In this document: positions 50,168 to 59,471 of the stretch, in pieces
Layout of the letters: every line of letters begins with the position of its first letter
How positions within the stretch are numbered: position 1 is the stretch's first letter
From: Rebecca billardiae RCC1528
Taxonomy: Eukaryota > Haptophyta
NCBI GenBank assembly: GCA_965240325.2
Contig: OZ251250.1
Coordinates: 620,001 to 684,000, forward strand
DNA length: 64,000 bases
Direction: 5' to 3'
Notes under the pieces: generated by a model
The model's database searches: none
The model's input: only the letters and a program-made list of their open reading frames with translations
What the model was told of the DNA's origin: nothing
Position numbers and translations under genes: made by a program

Positions 50168-52024
50168 ATGGAGCGCACCGCACCGCTCGCACGCGCTGTC
50201 GAGACGTCGACCGATCCCGTGTCGACTCTTGATGACGCAGCGTGCGTCCTGTGCGGCGATCCGATCGGCTCGCAGCCGTGGGCGCGGCTTGCCTGCGGCA
50301 CGGAGCACGTCGCGCACAACGTGTGCCTCTTCGAGAGCGCGCTCGCGTCCGAGTGCTGCGCCGTGCGGTGCGGCCACGTGGGTTGCGGGCGTGTCACGCC
50401 CGTTGCGTGTGCATCGACCACGTTCAGTGGCGTCCGCCGGCTCGACGCGTCGCGTCACGTCGTCGTCTCAGCGGGCAAGAGCCAAATCACGCCGGCGTCA
50501 CGCACAGGCGGAGGGCCGGACGAGGCGCAGCGCGGCCGCGCAGCCGCGCTGGAGGCATCGGTGCCAGCGCTGTCCGTGCTGCCGTTCGAGCTGCTCGTGC
50601 GCATACTGGCGCTCCTCGACAGCGCCGACGACCTCGCCGCCGCCAACGCCACCGCGCGCCTCTTCCGCGGCGTGCCCGGCGGGCGCTCACCTGTCGAGCA
50701 CGCGCTGCGCGAGCGAGCGCGCGCGCGGGGGCACGAGCGGGTGGCGCCGACGCGGCCGCCGACGTTGACAACTATGCTGCTCGAGCGCGAGCGCGTGCTC
50801 GCGTGCGCGCGCGCCCACATGGTTATCATCGCGTGCGGCCTCAACTTCAGCGCGTTTGTGGACGCGGAGGGCGGGCTGCACACGTGCGGTGAGACAGTCG
50901 AGGAGGTGGAGGAGGAGGAGGACCCGAACGAGGCGGGGGAGGAGGTGGCCGTGTGGTTCGCGCCCGCCGCCTCTGGCCACGGGAAAGAGGACGATGGTGC
51001 GCCGTCTGTACTCGTGCCAAGACCCGTGGCCTCGCTCTCAGCGGTGCACGTGGCCGCGGTGGCAGCTGGCGCTGGTCACCTGCTCGCGCTCAGCGGCAGC
51101 GGGGCTGTGTACGCGTGTGGCTACAACGAGTACGGCCAGCTGGGGCTGGGCGACGACTTTGCGCGCTGGGCGTTCACGCGCGTTGAGGCGCTGGCGAGAG
51201 AGCAAGTTGTATGCATCGCGGCTGGCATCGCCCACAACCTGGCGCTCACCGCTTCTGGCTGTGCGTACAGCTGGGGCTACAACCACCGCGGCCGGCTCGG
51301 CCACGGTGACGCGAAGGAGCGGTGGGTGCCGACGCGCATCGAGGCGCTGCACGGCGTGCCCGTGGGCGGCGTGGCCGCGGGCTTCGATCACACGCTGCTT
51401 CTATCTGCACACGGCGCCGTCTACTCGTGCGGCAACGGCGATTTTGGTCGGCTTGGCCACGGTGACCAACAGGAAAAGCACACGCCGAGTCGCATCGAGG
51501 CGCTGGTGGGCGTGTGCGCTGTGCACGTGAGTGCGGGCGAGGAGCACAGCCTGGTGGTGGACGCTGCCGGTCGCGTGCACTCGTTCGGGTCCGGGCTCAA
51601 GCTTGGCCACGGTGGCTCGGGAGACGAGCATATGCCCCGGCGCATCGAGGCGTTGGCGGGCGTGCACGCCACGCGTGCCTGCGCAAGTTTCTCTGGTAGT
51701 GCGGTGGTGGGTGCTGACGGCAGCGTGCACGCGTGGGGCGACGGTCGCCCCTGCAATGTGCAGTGGTTTGGGCTCGACTCCGGCGCTGAGCACGACTTCA
51801 CGCTACCCGCGCGCATGACTGCCCTCGCGGGCGAGCGCGTGATGGACTGTGCGCTGCACGACGACCATGCGCTCTTCGTGACCGCGGACGGCGCCGTGTA
51901 CTCGAGCGGCATGCAGGGAGGTAAGCTCGGCCTCGGCAGGAGCGCCGCGGATGAGGCGGGCGCGGGGAACGTGCAGGCACCCACGCGCATCGCGCAGCTG
52001 CCACCGCTGCAGCGTGGGCACTAG
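50168..52024 (+). CDS. RING-like / F-box-like / RCC1-repeat protein, paralogue 2 (tandem duplicate)
   Basis: 618 aa, single exon, ATG 50168 (same MERTAPLA start as paralogue 1). N-terminal CVLCGDPIG, LACGTEHVAHNV, SECCAVRCGHVGCGRV; F-box-like LPFELLVRILALLDSADDLA; RCC1 repeats such as GAVYACGYNEYGQLGLGDDF and GAVYSCGNGDFGRLGHGDQQ. The two copies are almost identical in residues 1-220 and diverge in individual propeller blades. This copy has an acidic insert (EEVEEEEDPNEAGEE) near 240-255. The tandem same-strand arrangement with ~255 bp between the genes shows a recent duplication followed by divergence of the binding surface. Confidence 0.75.
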   Translation: MERTAPLARAVETSTDPVSTLDDAACVLCGDPIGSQPWARLACGTEHVAHNVCLFESALASECCAVRCGHVGCGRVTPVACASTTFSGVRRLDASRHVVVSAGKSQITPASRTGGGPDEAQRGRAAALEASVPALSVLPFELLVRILALLDSADDLAAANATARLFRGVPGGRSPVEHALRERARARGHERVAPTRPPTLTTMLLERERVLACARAHMVIIACGLNFSAFVDAEGGLHTCGETVEEVEEEEDPNEAGEEVAVWFAPAASGHGKEDDGAPSVLVPRPVASLSAVHVAAVAAGAGHLLALSGSGAVYACGYNEYGQLGLGDDFARWAFTRVEALAREQVVCIAAGIAHNLALTASGCAYSWGYNHRGRLGHGDAKERWVPTRIEALHGVPVGGVAAGFDHTLLLSAHGAVYSCGNGDFGRLGHGDQQEKHTPSRIEALVGVCAVHVSAGEEHSLVVDAAGRVHSFGSGLKLGHGGSGDEHMPRRIEALAGVHATRACASFSGSAVVGADGSVHAWGDGRPCNVQWFGLDSGAEHDFTLPARMTALAGERVMDCALHDDHALFVTADGAVYSSGMQGGKLGLGRSAADEAGAGNVQAPTRIAQLPPLQRGH

Positions 52025-52304
52025 CCTGCTCAGACGCACTGGCAGTGTCGCCGAGCACGTCCATCGTGGCGCGTATCTCTCGGGACCACGGCACTGTCAG
52101 AAGGATCGATCGGAACGGTCGTCAACTAACTGACGGTAACGACCGGTACGGTACCCTACAAACAAAGTACAATGTACTGTTTAGTGCAGGCGGGACGAGA
52201 CTACCCTTCACTGTTCATCAAGGGACCAGTCGATTTCGATTTGTAGTCGTCGGTGGGCTGCACCCGGACCGCTTGGACCAGGCCAACCGTCGTTTTCGGC
52301 AAGC

Positions 52305-52838
52305 ATGGCTGGCGTGGACGAGCAGCTGCGGGCGAACATCGAGGCGCAGCTCGACCGCCTCCTCACGCAGCTGGAGGATGCTGAGCAGCTCAAAGACGAC
52401 CTGAGCGCAGATGAGATGGAGCAGCTGAAGCGCGAGACGCTCGACGAGCTGCGCCACTTCCAGGACTCGCTGCAGCGCATGGTCGACGGCGACATGACGC
52501 TCGTGTCCTCGCTGGCGGCCGTGCAGATGGCTGTGCGCGCGGCGATCTCGGAGGCGTTCCGAACGCCTGAGGTGATCCGCCTCTTCGCGGCAAACGAGCC
52601 CGCTGCGCTGCGCAGACGGCTCGAGGAGCTCGATCGGGACGTCAAGCTCGGCTCGCTCAGCCCCGAAACGGCCGAGCAGCCAGTTGTCGAAATCCTCACG
52701 GCGCTCACGCACCTCAAGGAGCCGCTGAGTGCAAAGGAGCGCTCGTACCTGCGCAAGCACGCGTCGGGCGCACTCGCGGAGTTCGAGCGCGTGGCCGATG
52801 ATGGCAGCGTTGTGGAGCCGCCGCGACGGCTGGGCTAG
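52305..52838 (+). CDS. LZIC: LZIC homologue (ICAT/CTNNBIP1-domain protein)
   Basis: 177 aa, single exon, ATG 52305, close to the ~190 aa of animal LZIC. N-terminal coiled coil (LRANIEAQLDRLLTQLEDAE, EQLKRETLDELRHFQDSLQR), then GDMTLVSSLAAVQMAVRAAI, AFRTPEVIRLFAANEP, LEELDRDVKLGSL, VVEILTALTHLKEPLSAKER. This matches LZIC segment by segment, including TPEVIRLFA and EILTAL. In animals the ICAT domain binds beta-catenin or relatives and LZIC affects the DNA damage response; the algal role is unknown. Confidence 0.85.
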   Translation: MAGVDEQLRANIEAQLDRLLTQLEDAEQLKDDLSADEMEQLKRETLDELRHFQDSLQRMVDGDMTLVSSLAAVQMAVRAAISEAFRTPEVIRLFAANEPAALRRRLEELDRDVKLGSLSPETAEQPVVEILTALTHLKEPLSAKERSYLRKHASGALAEFERVADDGSVVEPPRRLG

Positions 52839-53356
52839 CATGCGGCGGCGTGATGAGCCGACGATCTTTGTTCCGGGCGGTTCAAGCGGCGACGAGGACT
52901 CCGCTCATAGTATGTTACTACGTTCCGAGATCTCGGCTGTCATGCTGATGAGACTCATCATCGGTGGCGCACTTGCATGCGCGCGGTGGCGTGACGATGA
53001 CGACTGTATATATATGCGCTATATACTGCTCCGCTACCGTACTGGAGATTGACGTACTCGGTCATAAGCGAGCGCGCTGTGGATTGCCTTCATTAATCAT
53101 TTGCCACTCACTCACTGGCACTGGCTCTAGCTCGCCCGGCCGATCCGGCCGATAACAGTTTACTATGTTTTAACGTGCACACTACTGCTTGGTTAAGGCG
53201 TGTCAACAGTAAACAGATTGGCCGATGATTGGGCGTCGGGGCCGGGCCGGCAGCCCTGATCGTCCGGCGCATCGAGGGCCAGCAGGCTGATGAGCTGCCC
53301 CGCGGACCCGGTCCGGTTCCGAGACACTCAGACGGCGCGCTGCCGTTGCTCACCAC
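52839..53356. other. Intergenic between convergent genes, no supported gene
   Basis: Lies between LZIC (+) and the first sulfotransferase (-). No feature recognised. Confidence 0.4.
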
Positions 53357-54430
53357 TCACTTGGCGAGCAGCATTGCCTCCGTCAGCGCGCTCGCGGGCC
53401 GGAACGGCGTGCTGTGGATGTGCCGATTCGCTGGCCTCTGCACCAGCTCCAGGACAGCGCGCACGTGCGGCCGGTAGAAATCGTCCAGCGCGGCGCGCGC
53501 GGTGTGCCCGAGCACCGACGGCGCGTGCACGTTCTTGTGCGTGGCCTCGATCGCGAGCCCCTGGCCTCCGCCGCCGTCGCGGCGCGGGCGGCTGGCGCCG
53601 CTGCTATTGCTGCTGTTCGAGCCGGCGAACTCCGCGCGGTGCGCGTGCTCCGGCCGCGCATCGCGGCGCGCTTCGGTCGCGGGCACGGCACGCGGAACTT
53701 CGATCCGACTGCCGATGAAGACCGCAAGGTCCTGCAGCACGCGCTCTGTCCGGCGCAGGTAGCCGTCGAAGGTGACGATCGCGAGCTGCGAGGGCGCGAA
53801 CGCGCCGATCCACGCCTCGAGCTGCGGCGCGTACATCCCGCCCGAGAGCGCGTCGTGCGCCGGGCCTCGGAACGTGCCGCACGCCGAGCGCCAGAGCCGA
53901 CCGGAGCTCATGGGGATGTGGTGCTCGCGCGCGCAGCTGCGCATGCGGCGGAGGGCGTCGAGCGCCCACGTGTCGACGTCCTGCTTCGCGCCGTACATGC
54001 CCCTGCCCATGTGGTCGAACCAGCTGCGCGCCCGCTCCGTCGGCGAGCGCAGCACGGCGATGAGGCGGACGGCTTGCAGCGCGTGCCTCTCCTGTTCAAA
54101 CAGCGCGCGCGCTCGCCCCGGCGCCGACTTCGACTTGAGGTAGGACGGCGTCGCGTCGATAGCGAACTGGCGCGGTCTGGGGTGCGCGGGACATCGCTGG
54201 AAGTGCCCGACGTAGTGCGCCAGCCCTTTTCGAAAGTGCATGTCGAAGTGGTGCATCTCCTTGCCGTAGTACCTCGGCTCGTGGGAGAGCGCCCGCGCCG
54301 TCGTCGCGCCGACGACGTGCTCCACGAGGTCTGAGTGCAGCGAGGTGGTGCCCGCCTTCTGCGCGCCGATCACAAGCACCGTGGGCAGGATGTGCCCCAT
54401 CGCGCAGAGCGTGGCCTCACCATGTGGCAT
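53357..54430 (-). CDS. Sulfotransferase, paralogue 1
   Basis: 357 aa, single exon, ATG 54430. PAPS 5'-phosphosulfate loop LVIGAQKAGTTSLHSDL at ~20-36 and 3'-phosphate motif AVLRSPTERARSWFDHMG at ~124-141, as in the heparan/bacterial-type sulfotransferase family. FDMHFRKGLAHYVGHF and QFAIDATPSYL match the substrate region (DATPxY), and GGMYAPQLEAWIGAFAPSQL is shared with the two neighbours. It has no signal peptide or TM, which is unusual for a Golgi enzyme, so it may be cytosolic or have an undetected leader. Acceptor unknown; polysaccharides or small molecules are possible. Head to head with paralogue 2, 107 bp apart. Confidence 0.8.
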   Translation of the reverse strand: MPHGEATLCAMGHILPTVLVIGAQKAGTTSLHSDLVEHVVGATTARALSHEPRYYGKEMHHFDMHFRKGLAHYVGHFQRCPAHPRPRQFAIDATPSYLKSKSAPGRARALFEQERHALQAVRLIAVLRSPTERARSWFDHMGRGMYGAKQDVDTWALDALRRMRSCAREHHIPMSSGRLWRSACGTFRGPAHDALSGGMYAPQLEAWIGAFAPSQLAIVTFDGYLRRTERVLQDLAVFIGSRIEVPRAVPATEARRDARPEHAHRAEFAGSNSSNSSGASRPRRDGGGGQGLAIEATHKNVHAPSVLGHTARAALDDFYRPHVRAVLELVQRPANRHIHSTPFRPASALTEAMLLAK

Positions 54431-54537
54431 GGGGGGAGGCTACTTGGAGCCCTTTACTCACCGGCAACTCGGGCCGCCATCGTGCGCGCTCGTATTTTGC
54501 ACGGAGCAAGATCGACAGCAAGTTGCTCAGTTGCGCG

Positions 54538-55623
54538 ATGGCGCCCTCCCGCGATGCAACGCTGTGTGCGATGGGCCACGTCGTGCCCACGGTGCTGCTC
54601 ATTGGCGTTCAGAAGGCCGGCACCACCTCGCTGCACACCGATCTTCTTCGCACCGTGTCCGGCCTTCGCGCAGCCCACGCGCTTCCCGGTGAGCCCGCGT
54701 ACTATGACAAGGAGGTGCACTACTTTGACGCGCTGGACAAGCCGCTGGGGCGGGTTGGGCTGCGGGCATACCTCGAGCACTTTGACCCGTGCCCCGAGCG
54801 GCTCAGCCCTGCGCTGCTCGCCATCGACGCGACGCCTCGATACATCCGGATCCCGGGGGCTGCCGAGCGTGCCGTCACTGCGTATGCAGAGCTGGGGGCT
54901 CGGCAGCGCGTGCGCATCATCGCCGTCTTCCGCTCGCCCACCGAGCGGGCGCGCAGCTGGTTCGACCACTTCGGCCACGCCAACGGCTCGCGCGCGCGCA
55001 CGCACGTGGACACGTGGGCGCACGAGGTGCTGGGTCGCATGCGCAGGTGCGCACGTGCGCAGGGCATCGCGCTCACCTCCGGGCGGCTGTGGAGCTCGAG
55101 CTGCTTCGACCTCGGTCGCGGCTCGCACGGCGTGAAGTACCGCGACGCGCTCGCCGGTGGGATGTACGCGCTGCAGCTCGAGGCGTGGCTCCGCGCGTTC
55201 AGCCCGGCGCAGATTGCCATCACGACCTTCAACGCCTATGTAAGTAATCCGCGCCGCGTGCTCGTGGACCTCGCACGCTTTGCCGGGCATGCCGTGCCGC
55301 GTGGGCCGCCGGAGCACAACGCGAGCGAGCGGCACGGCCTCGCCGAGACGAGCGAGGTGCTGGCTGGAGCGCGTCGCCTCGACGAGCGTGCCGCGCGGCT
55401 GCGTCAGCTGTCAGCAGCCGCGCCGGCTGCCGCACACCTCGGCGCACGGCCAGCGTCGACGCTCGGCGAGGACGCGCGGCAGGCGCTGGACAGCTTCTAC
55501 AGGCCACACATGCGCGAGCTGGTCGAGCTGCTGCGCGGGCCCGCGAATCAGGCCATCACAAGCACGCCGTTTCGCCCGGCCAGATCGCTGGGCATAGGGA
55601 TGCTCATGCACGACTCCGCATGA
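54538..55623 (+). CDS. Sulfotransferase, paralogue 2
   Basis: 361 aa from ATG 54538; the homologous block begins ATLCAMGH in all three copies. Motifs: LIGVQKAGTTSLHTDLL, LAIDATPRYI, AVFRSPTERARSWFDHFG, GGMYALQLEAWLRAFSPAQI, FYRPHMRELVELL and STPFRPARSL. An in-frame ATG at 54424 exists but adds unrelated sequence. Between ~265 and ~320 this copy differs most from its neighbours. Single exon. Confidence 0.8.
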   Translation: MAPSRDATLCAMGHVVPTVLLIGVQKAGTTSLHTDLLRTVSGLRAAHALPGEPAYYDKEVHYFDALDKPLGRVGLRAYLEHFDPCPERLSPALLAIDATPRYIRIPGAAERAVTAYAELGARQRVRIIAVFRSPTERARSWFDHFGHANGSRARTHVDTWAHEVLGRMRRCARAQGIALTSGRLWSSSCFDLGRGSHGVKYRDALAGGMYALQLEAWLRAFSPAQIAITTFNAYVSNPRRVLVDLARFAGHAVPRGPPEHNASERHGLAETSEVLAGARRLDERAARLRQLSAAAPAAAHLGARPASTLGEDARQALDSFYRPHMRELVELLRGPANQAITSTPFRPARSLGIGMLMHDSA

Positions 55624-55791
55624 CGCATTGACAGCCCCGCGTGCGCTCGTGATGCTTGACGATGCTATCGTCATTGTTCAGCTAGTAGTACTCAGCTATG
55701 CGGGTACTACTGTTTCAACAAAGAACGCGACGCGGATAAATCTGTGCGCCCTCGCGGGCGGCGGGCGGAGCCGCGCTCGGCAGCATGGTCA

Positions 55792-56928
55792 ATGGCGCCC
55801 GCGCAACAGCCGAGCCAGACGCTGTGCGCGATGGGCCACGTGGTGCCCATCGTGCTGCTCGCCGGGGCGCAGAAGGCGGGCACCACGTCGCTGCACGCGG
55901 ACATCCTGCGCAGCGTCAAGGGCGCGCGCCCCGCGCACAGCCTCCCCGATGAGCCGCGATTCTTCTCCAAGGAGCAGCACTTCTTCGGGGAGCCATCCCG
56001 GTATGCCATGGGCGCCGAGCGCTACTTGCGGCACTTCGTGGAGTGCCCCAAGCAGCGCACGCCGCCGGTCTTCGCGATGGATAGCACGCCCTACCTGCAA
56101 ACGCCGCGTGCGGCGGCCGACGCCAGCGCGACCTTCTTCAAACTGCGCGCGCACAAAGCGGTGCGCATCATCGTCATTCTGCGCTCCCCCACCGAGCGCG
56201 CGCGCAGCTGGTTCGACCACTTCAACAAGCAGTCGCCGATGGGCGTGAACGCGTGGGTGAACCAGTCGCTGCGCCGCATGAGCAGCTGCGCCGAGGCGCA
56301 CAACATCTCGATGGCCTCCGGCCGGCTGTGGCGATCGCCGTGCCTCAAGCTGGGCGGGCGCGACGACGACCAGGCGCGCTTTGAAGACGCGCTCTCGGGC
56401 GGGATGTACGCGCCGCAGCTCGAGGCGTGGCTCAGCGCGTTCGGCCCGTCGCAGCTCGCGCTCACCACCTTCGACGGCTACCTGCACCAGACGGAGCGCG
56501 TCCTCGTCGACCTCGCGCACTTTCTCGGACACGTCGCGCAGCTCGGCCAATCGCGCGGCCACTCGCACCGCGGCCCAGGCGGCAAGGGCTCGCACCGGCG
56601 CCGACTCCGCCTCGAGGCGGGGCTTGGTCTCGTCGACGCGCCCGTGGGCGCCGGCGCCGACGCCGTCGCCGACGCGCCCGCCGACGGCGCGGCGTCCCCG
56701 TCCGAGGCCGCGCGGGGCCGCGCGCTCGTGCACGCCGCGCACCTGAACATACAAGCGCGCGCGCCGTCGGTGCTCGGCGCGGCTGAGCGTGCCGCGCTGG
56801 ACGAGTTCTACAGGCCGCACGTGCGCGCGCTGATCGAGCTGCTGCACAAGCCGAGGAATAAAGGCATTCGGAGCACGCCGTTCAGGCCGGCCAGCGCGCT
56901 GACCGCGACGATGCTCATGCGCGCATGA
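55792..56928 (+). CDS. Sulfotransferase, paralogue 3
   Basis: 378 aa from ATG 55792 (TLCAMGH block as in the others). Motifs: LLAGAQKAGTTSLHADIL, FAMDSTPYLQ (DSTP in place of DATP), IVILRSPTERARSWFDHF, GGMYAPQLEAWLSAFGPSQL, FYRPHVRALIELL and STPFRPASAL. An insert rich in Gly/Arg/Ala/Asp (~255-315) lengthens it. Same strand as paralogue 2, about 170 bp downstream. The three genes form a local array by duplication and inversion. Confidence 0.8.
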   Translation: MAPAQQPSQTLCAMGHVVPIVLLAGAQKAGTTSLHADILRSVKGARPAHSLPDEPRFFSKEQHFFGEPSRYAMGAERYLRHFVECPKQRTPPVFAMDSTPYLQTPRAAADASATFFKLRAHKAVRIIVILRSPTERARSWFDHFNKQSPMGVNAWVNQSLRRMSSCAEAHNISMASGRLWRSPCLKLGGRDDDQARFEDALSGGMYAPQLEAWLSAFGPSQLALTTFDGYLHQTERVLVDLAHFLGHVAQLGQSRGHSHRGPGGKGSHRRRLRLEAGLGLVDAPVGAGADAVADAPADGAASPSEAARGRALVHAAHLNIQARAPSVLGAAERAALDEFYRPHVRALIELLHKPRNKGIRSTPFRPASALTATMLMRA

Positions 56929-57512
<584 letters not shown>

Positions 57513-57580
57513 GCAGCTTGATGCTGATGATGACTCTGACGCCTGCCCGTTGGCCGTTGCATACCACGTCGTTAATATAT
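57513..57580 (+). mobile_element. Fragment of the 3' end of the LINE-like element seen at 5052-5576
   Basis: GCAGCTTGATGCTGATGATG... through GCATACCACGTCGTTAATA. It aligns with the reverse complement of about 5071-5115, with two short insertions. It is preceded directly by TA repeats and has no long flanking duplication that I can see. Confidence 0.45.
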
Positions 57581-57646
57581 AGGCACCGCGCCGACGCGCC
57601 CCACGGGGACGCACGGCTCTCCGACTCTCCGATTGCAGCAGTGGCG

Positions 57647-59146
57647 TTACGCAGCAATTTTCATCTGCTGCTGCCTGCTTGGCGACGCGACGCGCTGCGA
57701 TGCTGCGTGAGCCGTGATGCCTTGCTCACGACGATCGCCGTCGTGGTCATCCGCATCGGCGGCTGCGGCCGCCTGCCGACGCTTTGCTTGCGATGATGCT
57801 GCGGCTGCTTGGCGGTGCCGCTCTGTGGCCGGAGCCGCAAGGGCGGTTGCCCGCCCGGCTGCTCGCGGTGGCGCGCCCGCAGCCGCTCCGGACGGCGCCG
57901 CTTTGCCGCCGCTCCCGACCTCGGCGGGCGGAAACTGCATGTAGAGCATCATCGAGACGACGACGAGTGCGGCTGCGATGCTCGTGTCGAGCGAGGCCGG
58001 CTCGGCGCGCGCGGCGTGCGCGTACGCGGTCGAGGCCACGACGCCTCCGACCAGGCCGTACCCTTTCCAGTCGCCGCCGGCCAGCGCGGTCACCTGCCCG
58101 ACCACGAGCCCGCCGCCCGCTGACAGCAGCAGTGGCGCGACCGTCGCGCTGTTCCACCCAGCGAAGAAGCCACGCGCGCGCACGCGCGCGCGCGAGGTGC
58201 GGAGCAGGCCTCCGGGCAGTGGCACGAGCAGGCCCGCGCCGAGCATCGCGAGCTTGCACAGCCCCATCTGCATCGAGAAGACGTACGGGTCGGGCGGCGC
58301 CGAGCCGCGCGCCGAGCCCGCCGGGTGCGCCGCGAGCCGAAGGGTCGCCTCCGCCAGGGCCTGATTCGCGCCAGACAGCAGCGCACTGGCGGCTGCTGCC
58401 CAGATGCCGAGGCCCGCCGACGCGGCGTTGGCGGCGGCACGCAGCGCGAGCGCGCGCACGGCGTCGAGCGCAAAGCCAGCGCCGCCGCTGCCCGCCTCGC
58501 TGCCCGTCGCTGCCGCCGGGTGGCGCGGTGCGAGCGCGCTCGGCGGCCGAGTGCCTGGCGGCGCGGAGGGCCGCGCCGCCGCTGCGCCCCAGTGGGCTTC
58601 CAGCGGACGGATGACCAGCATGGTGCTGGCGGCGCTGAGGAGCAGCAGCGCTGCCCACTGCACGCGCGAGCGCCGGATGCCGGTGAGCGCGCGCAGGAAG
58701 AGCGCCGCCCAGACCGTCTTCGTCTGGTTGAGGAGCTGGAAGAGAAGCGGGGAGCAGCCATGCTGCGGCCGGGACGCGTAATCGACGCACCAGTCCTGCA
58801 GCGCGTACAGCGCGGAGAGCGCGCCGATCCGGCCGAGGCCGAGCGCAGTGGGCCGATCGGACGCCGTCGCCCCCGCGCCCGCGCGCGCGCGCGCGTCCGA
58901 GCGGATCAGCGCCGCCGCGAGCGCCACCTTGCAGGCCTCGGTGACAATGAGCGCGCTGATCGGGTCGTGCTGCTCGTGCCGGTGGCCGCCGTCCGCGCGC
59001 GCCGCGCCGATGGTGTGCGCGAGCTTGCGCAGGTAGGGCTCCGCGGCGAACTGGAGGCCGAGCAGCACGAGGAACACCTTCCCGCGCAGCGGGATCTCCT
59101 TGAAGGAGAGCGCTCGTCGCGCGTCGCGTGACGTGGCCGCCGCCAT
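57647..59146 (-). CDS. Nucleotide-sugar transporter-like (SLC35A/UDP-galactose-CMP-sialic-acid type) membrane protein
   Basis: 499 aa, single exon, ATG 59146 (the open frame extends to 59224). About 8-10 hydrophobic segments. Family signature: IGALSALYALQDWCVDYA, LLFQLLNQTKTVWAALFLRA, GIRRSRVQWAALLLLSAAST, corresponding to 'ALYALQNN...YQLxK...LxRxQW'. The second half has FFAGWNSATVAPLLLSAGGG and GLVVGQVTALAGGDWKGYGL, like the C-terminal repeat of these transporters. The long Ala/Gly loop in the middle and the ~80-residue Gln/Ala-rich tail are extra. Such carriers exchange UDP- or CMP-sugars for the nucleoside monophosphate in the Golgi, which would feed the glycosyltransferases nearby. The substrate cannot be read from sequence. 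Confidence 0.75.
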   Translation of the reverse strand: MAAATSRDARRALSFKEIPLRGKVFLVLLGLQFAAEPYLRKLAHTIGAARADGGHRHEQHDPISALIVTEACKVALAAALIRSDARARAGAGATASDRPTALGLGRIGALSALYALQDWCVDYASRPQHGCSPLLFQLLNQTKTVWAALFLRALTGIRRSRVQWAALLLLSAASTMLVIRPLEAHWGAAAARPSAPPGTRPPSALAPRHPAAATGSEAGSGGAGFALDAVRALALRAAANAASAGLGIWAAAASALLSGANQALAEATLRLAAHPAGSARGSAPPDPYVFSMQMGLCKLAMLGAGLLVPLPGGLLRTSRARVRARGFFAGWNSATVAPLLLSAGGGLVVGQVTALAGGDWKGYGLVGGVVASTAYAHAARAEPASLDTSIAAALVVVSMMLYMQFPPAEVGSGGKAAPSGAAAGAPPRAAGRATALAAPATERHRQAAAASSQAKRRQAAAAADADDHDGDRREQGITAHAASQRVASPSRQQQMKIAA

Positions 59147-59471
59147 TGCTTGCGAATCGACGACGGGCAAAAAGGGCAAAGAAAGGAGTCCTGGCCCTGC
59201 GGCCCTTGCCTGCGGCAAGGACACCCTTGCCTGCAGGGTGGCGGCCGAAGAACTCGGTCTTTGCCTCTTTGGACCGGAACGAAACTCGCCGGCATGCGTC
59301 CACCGCTGATTGATTGACTATCGCGACGAGGCTCCTCGGAGGCCACACAGGCCGACGGGCGCGCCAAGCTCCCCGACGATATATATATATATATGTACGA
59401 TCATCGTCCGTCGTCCCTGCTCAATGCGCGGCTACGGCGCTCAGGGCATCACGTTGTGGATTGACGATATA
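59147..59471. other. Intergenic, no supported gene
   Basis: Contains a repeated CCTTGCCTGC unit (59209-59235) and a short (AT)n at 59379-59395. The TGCAGG/CCTGCA pieces can pair. Nothing else seen. Confidence 0.4.
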
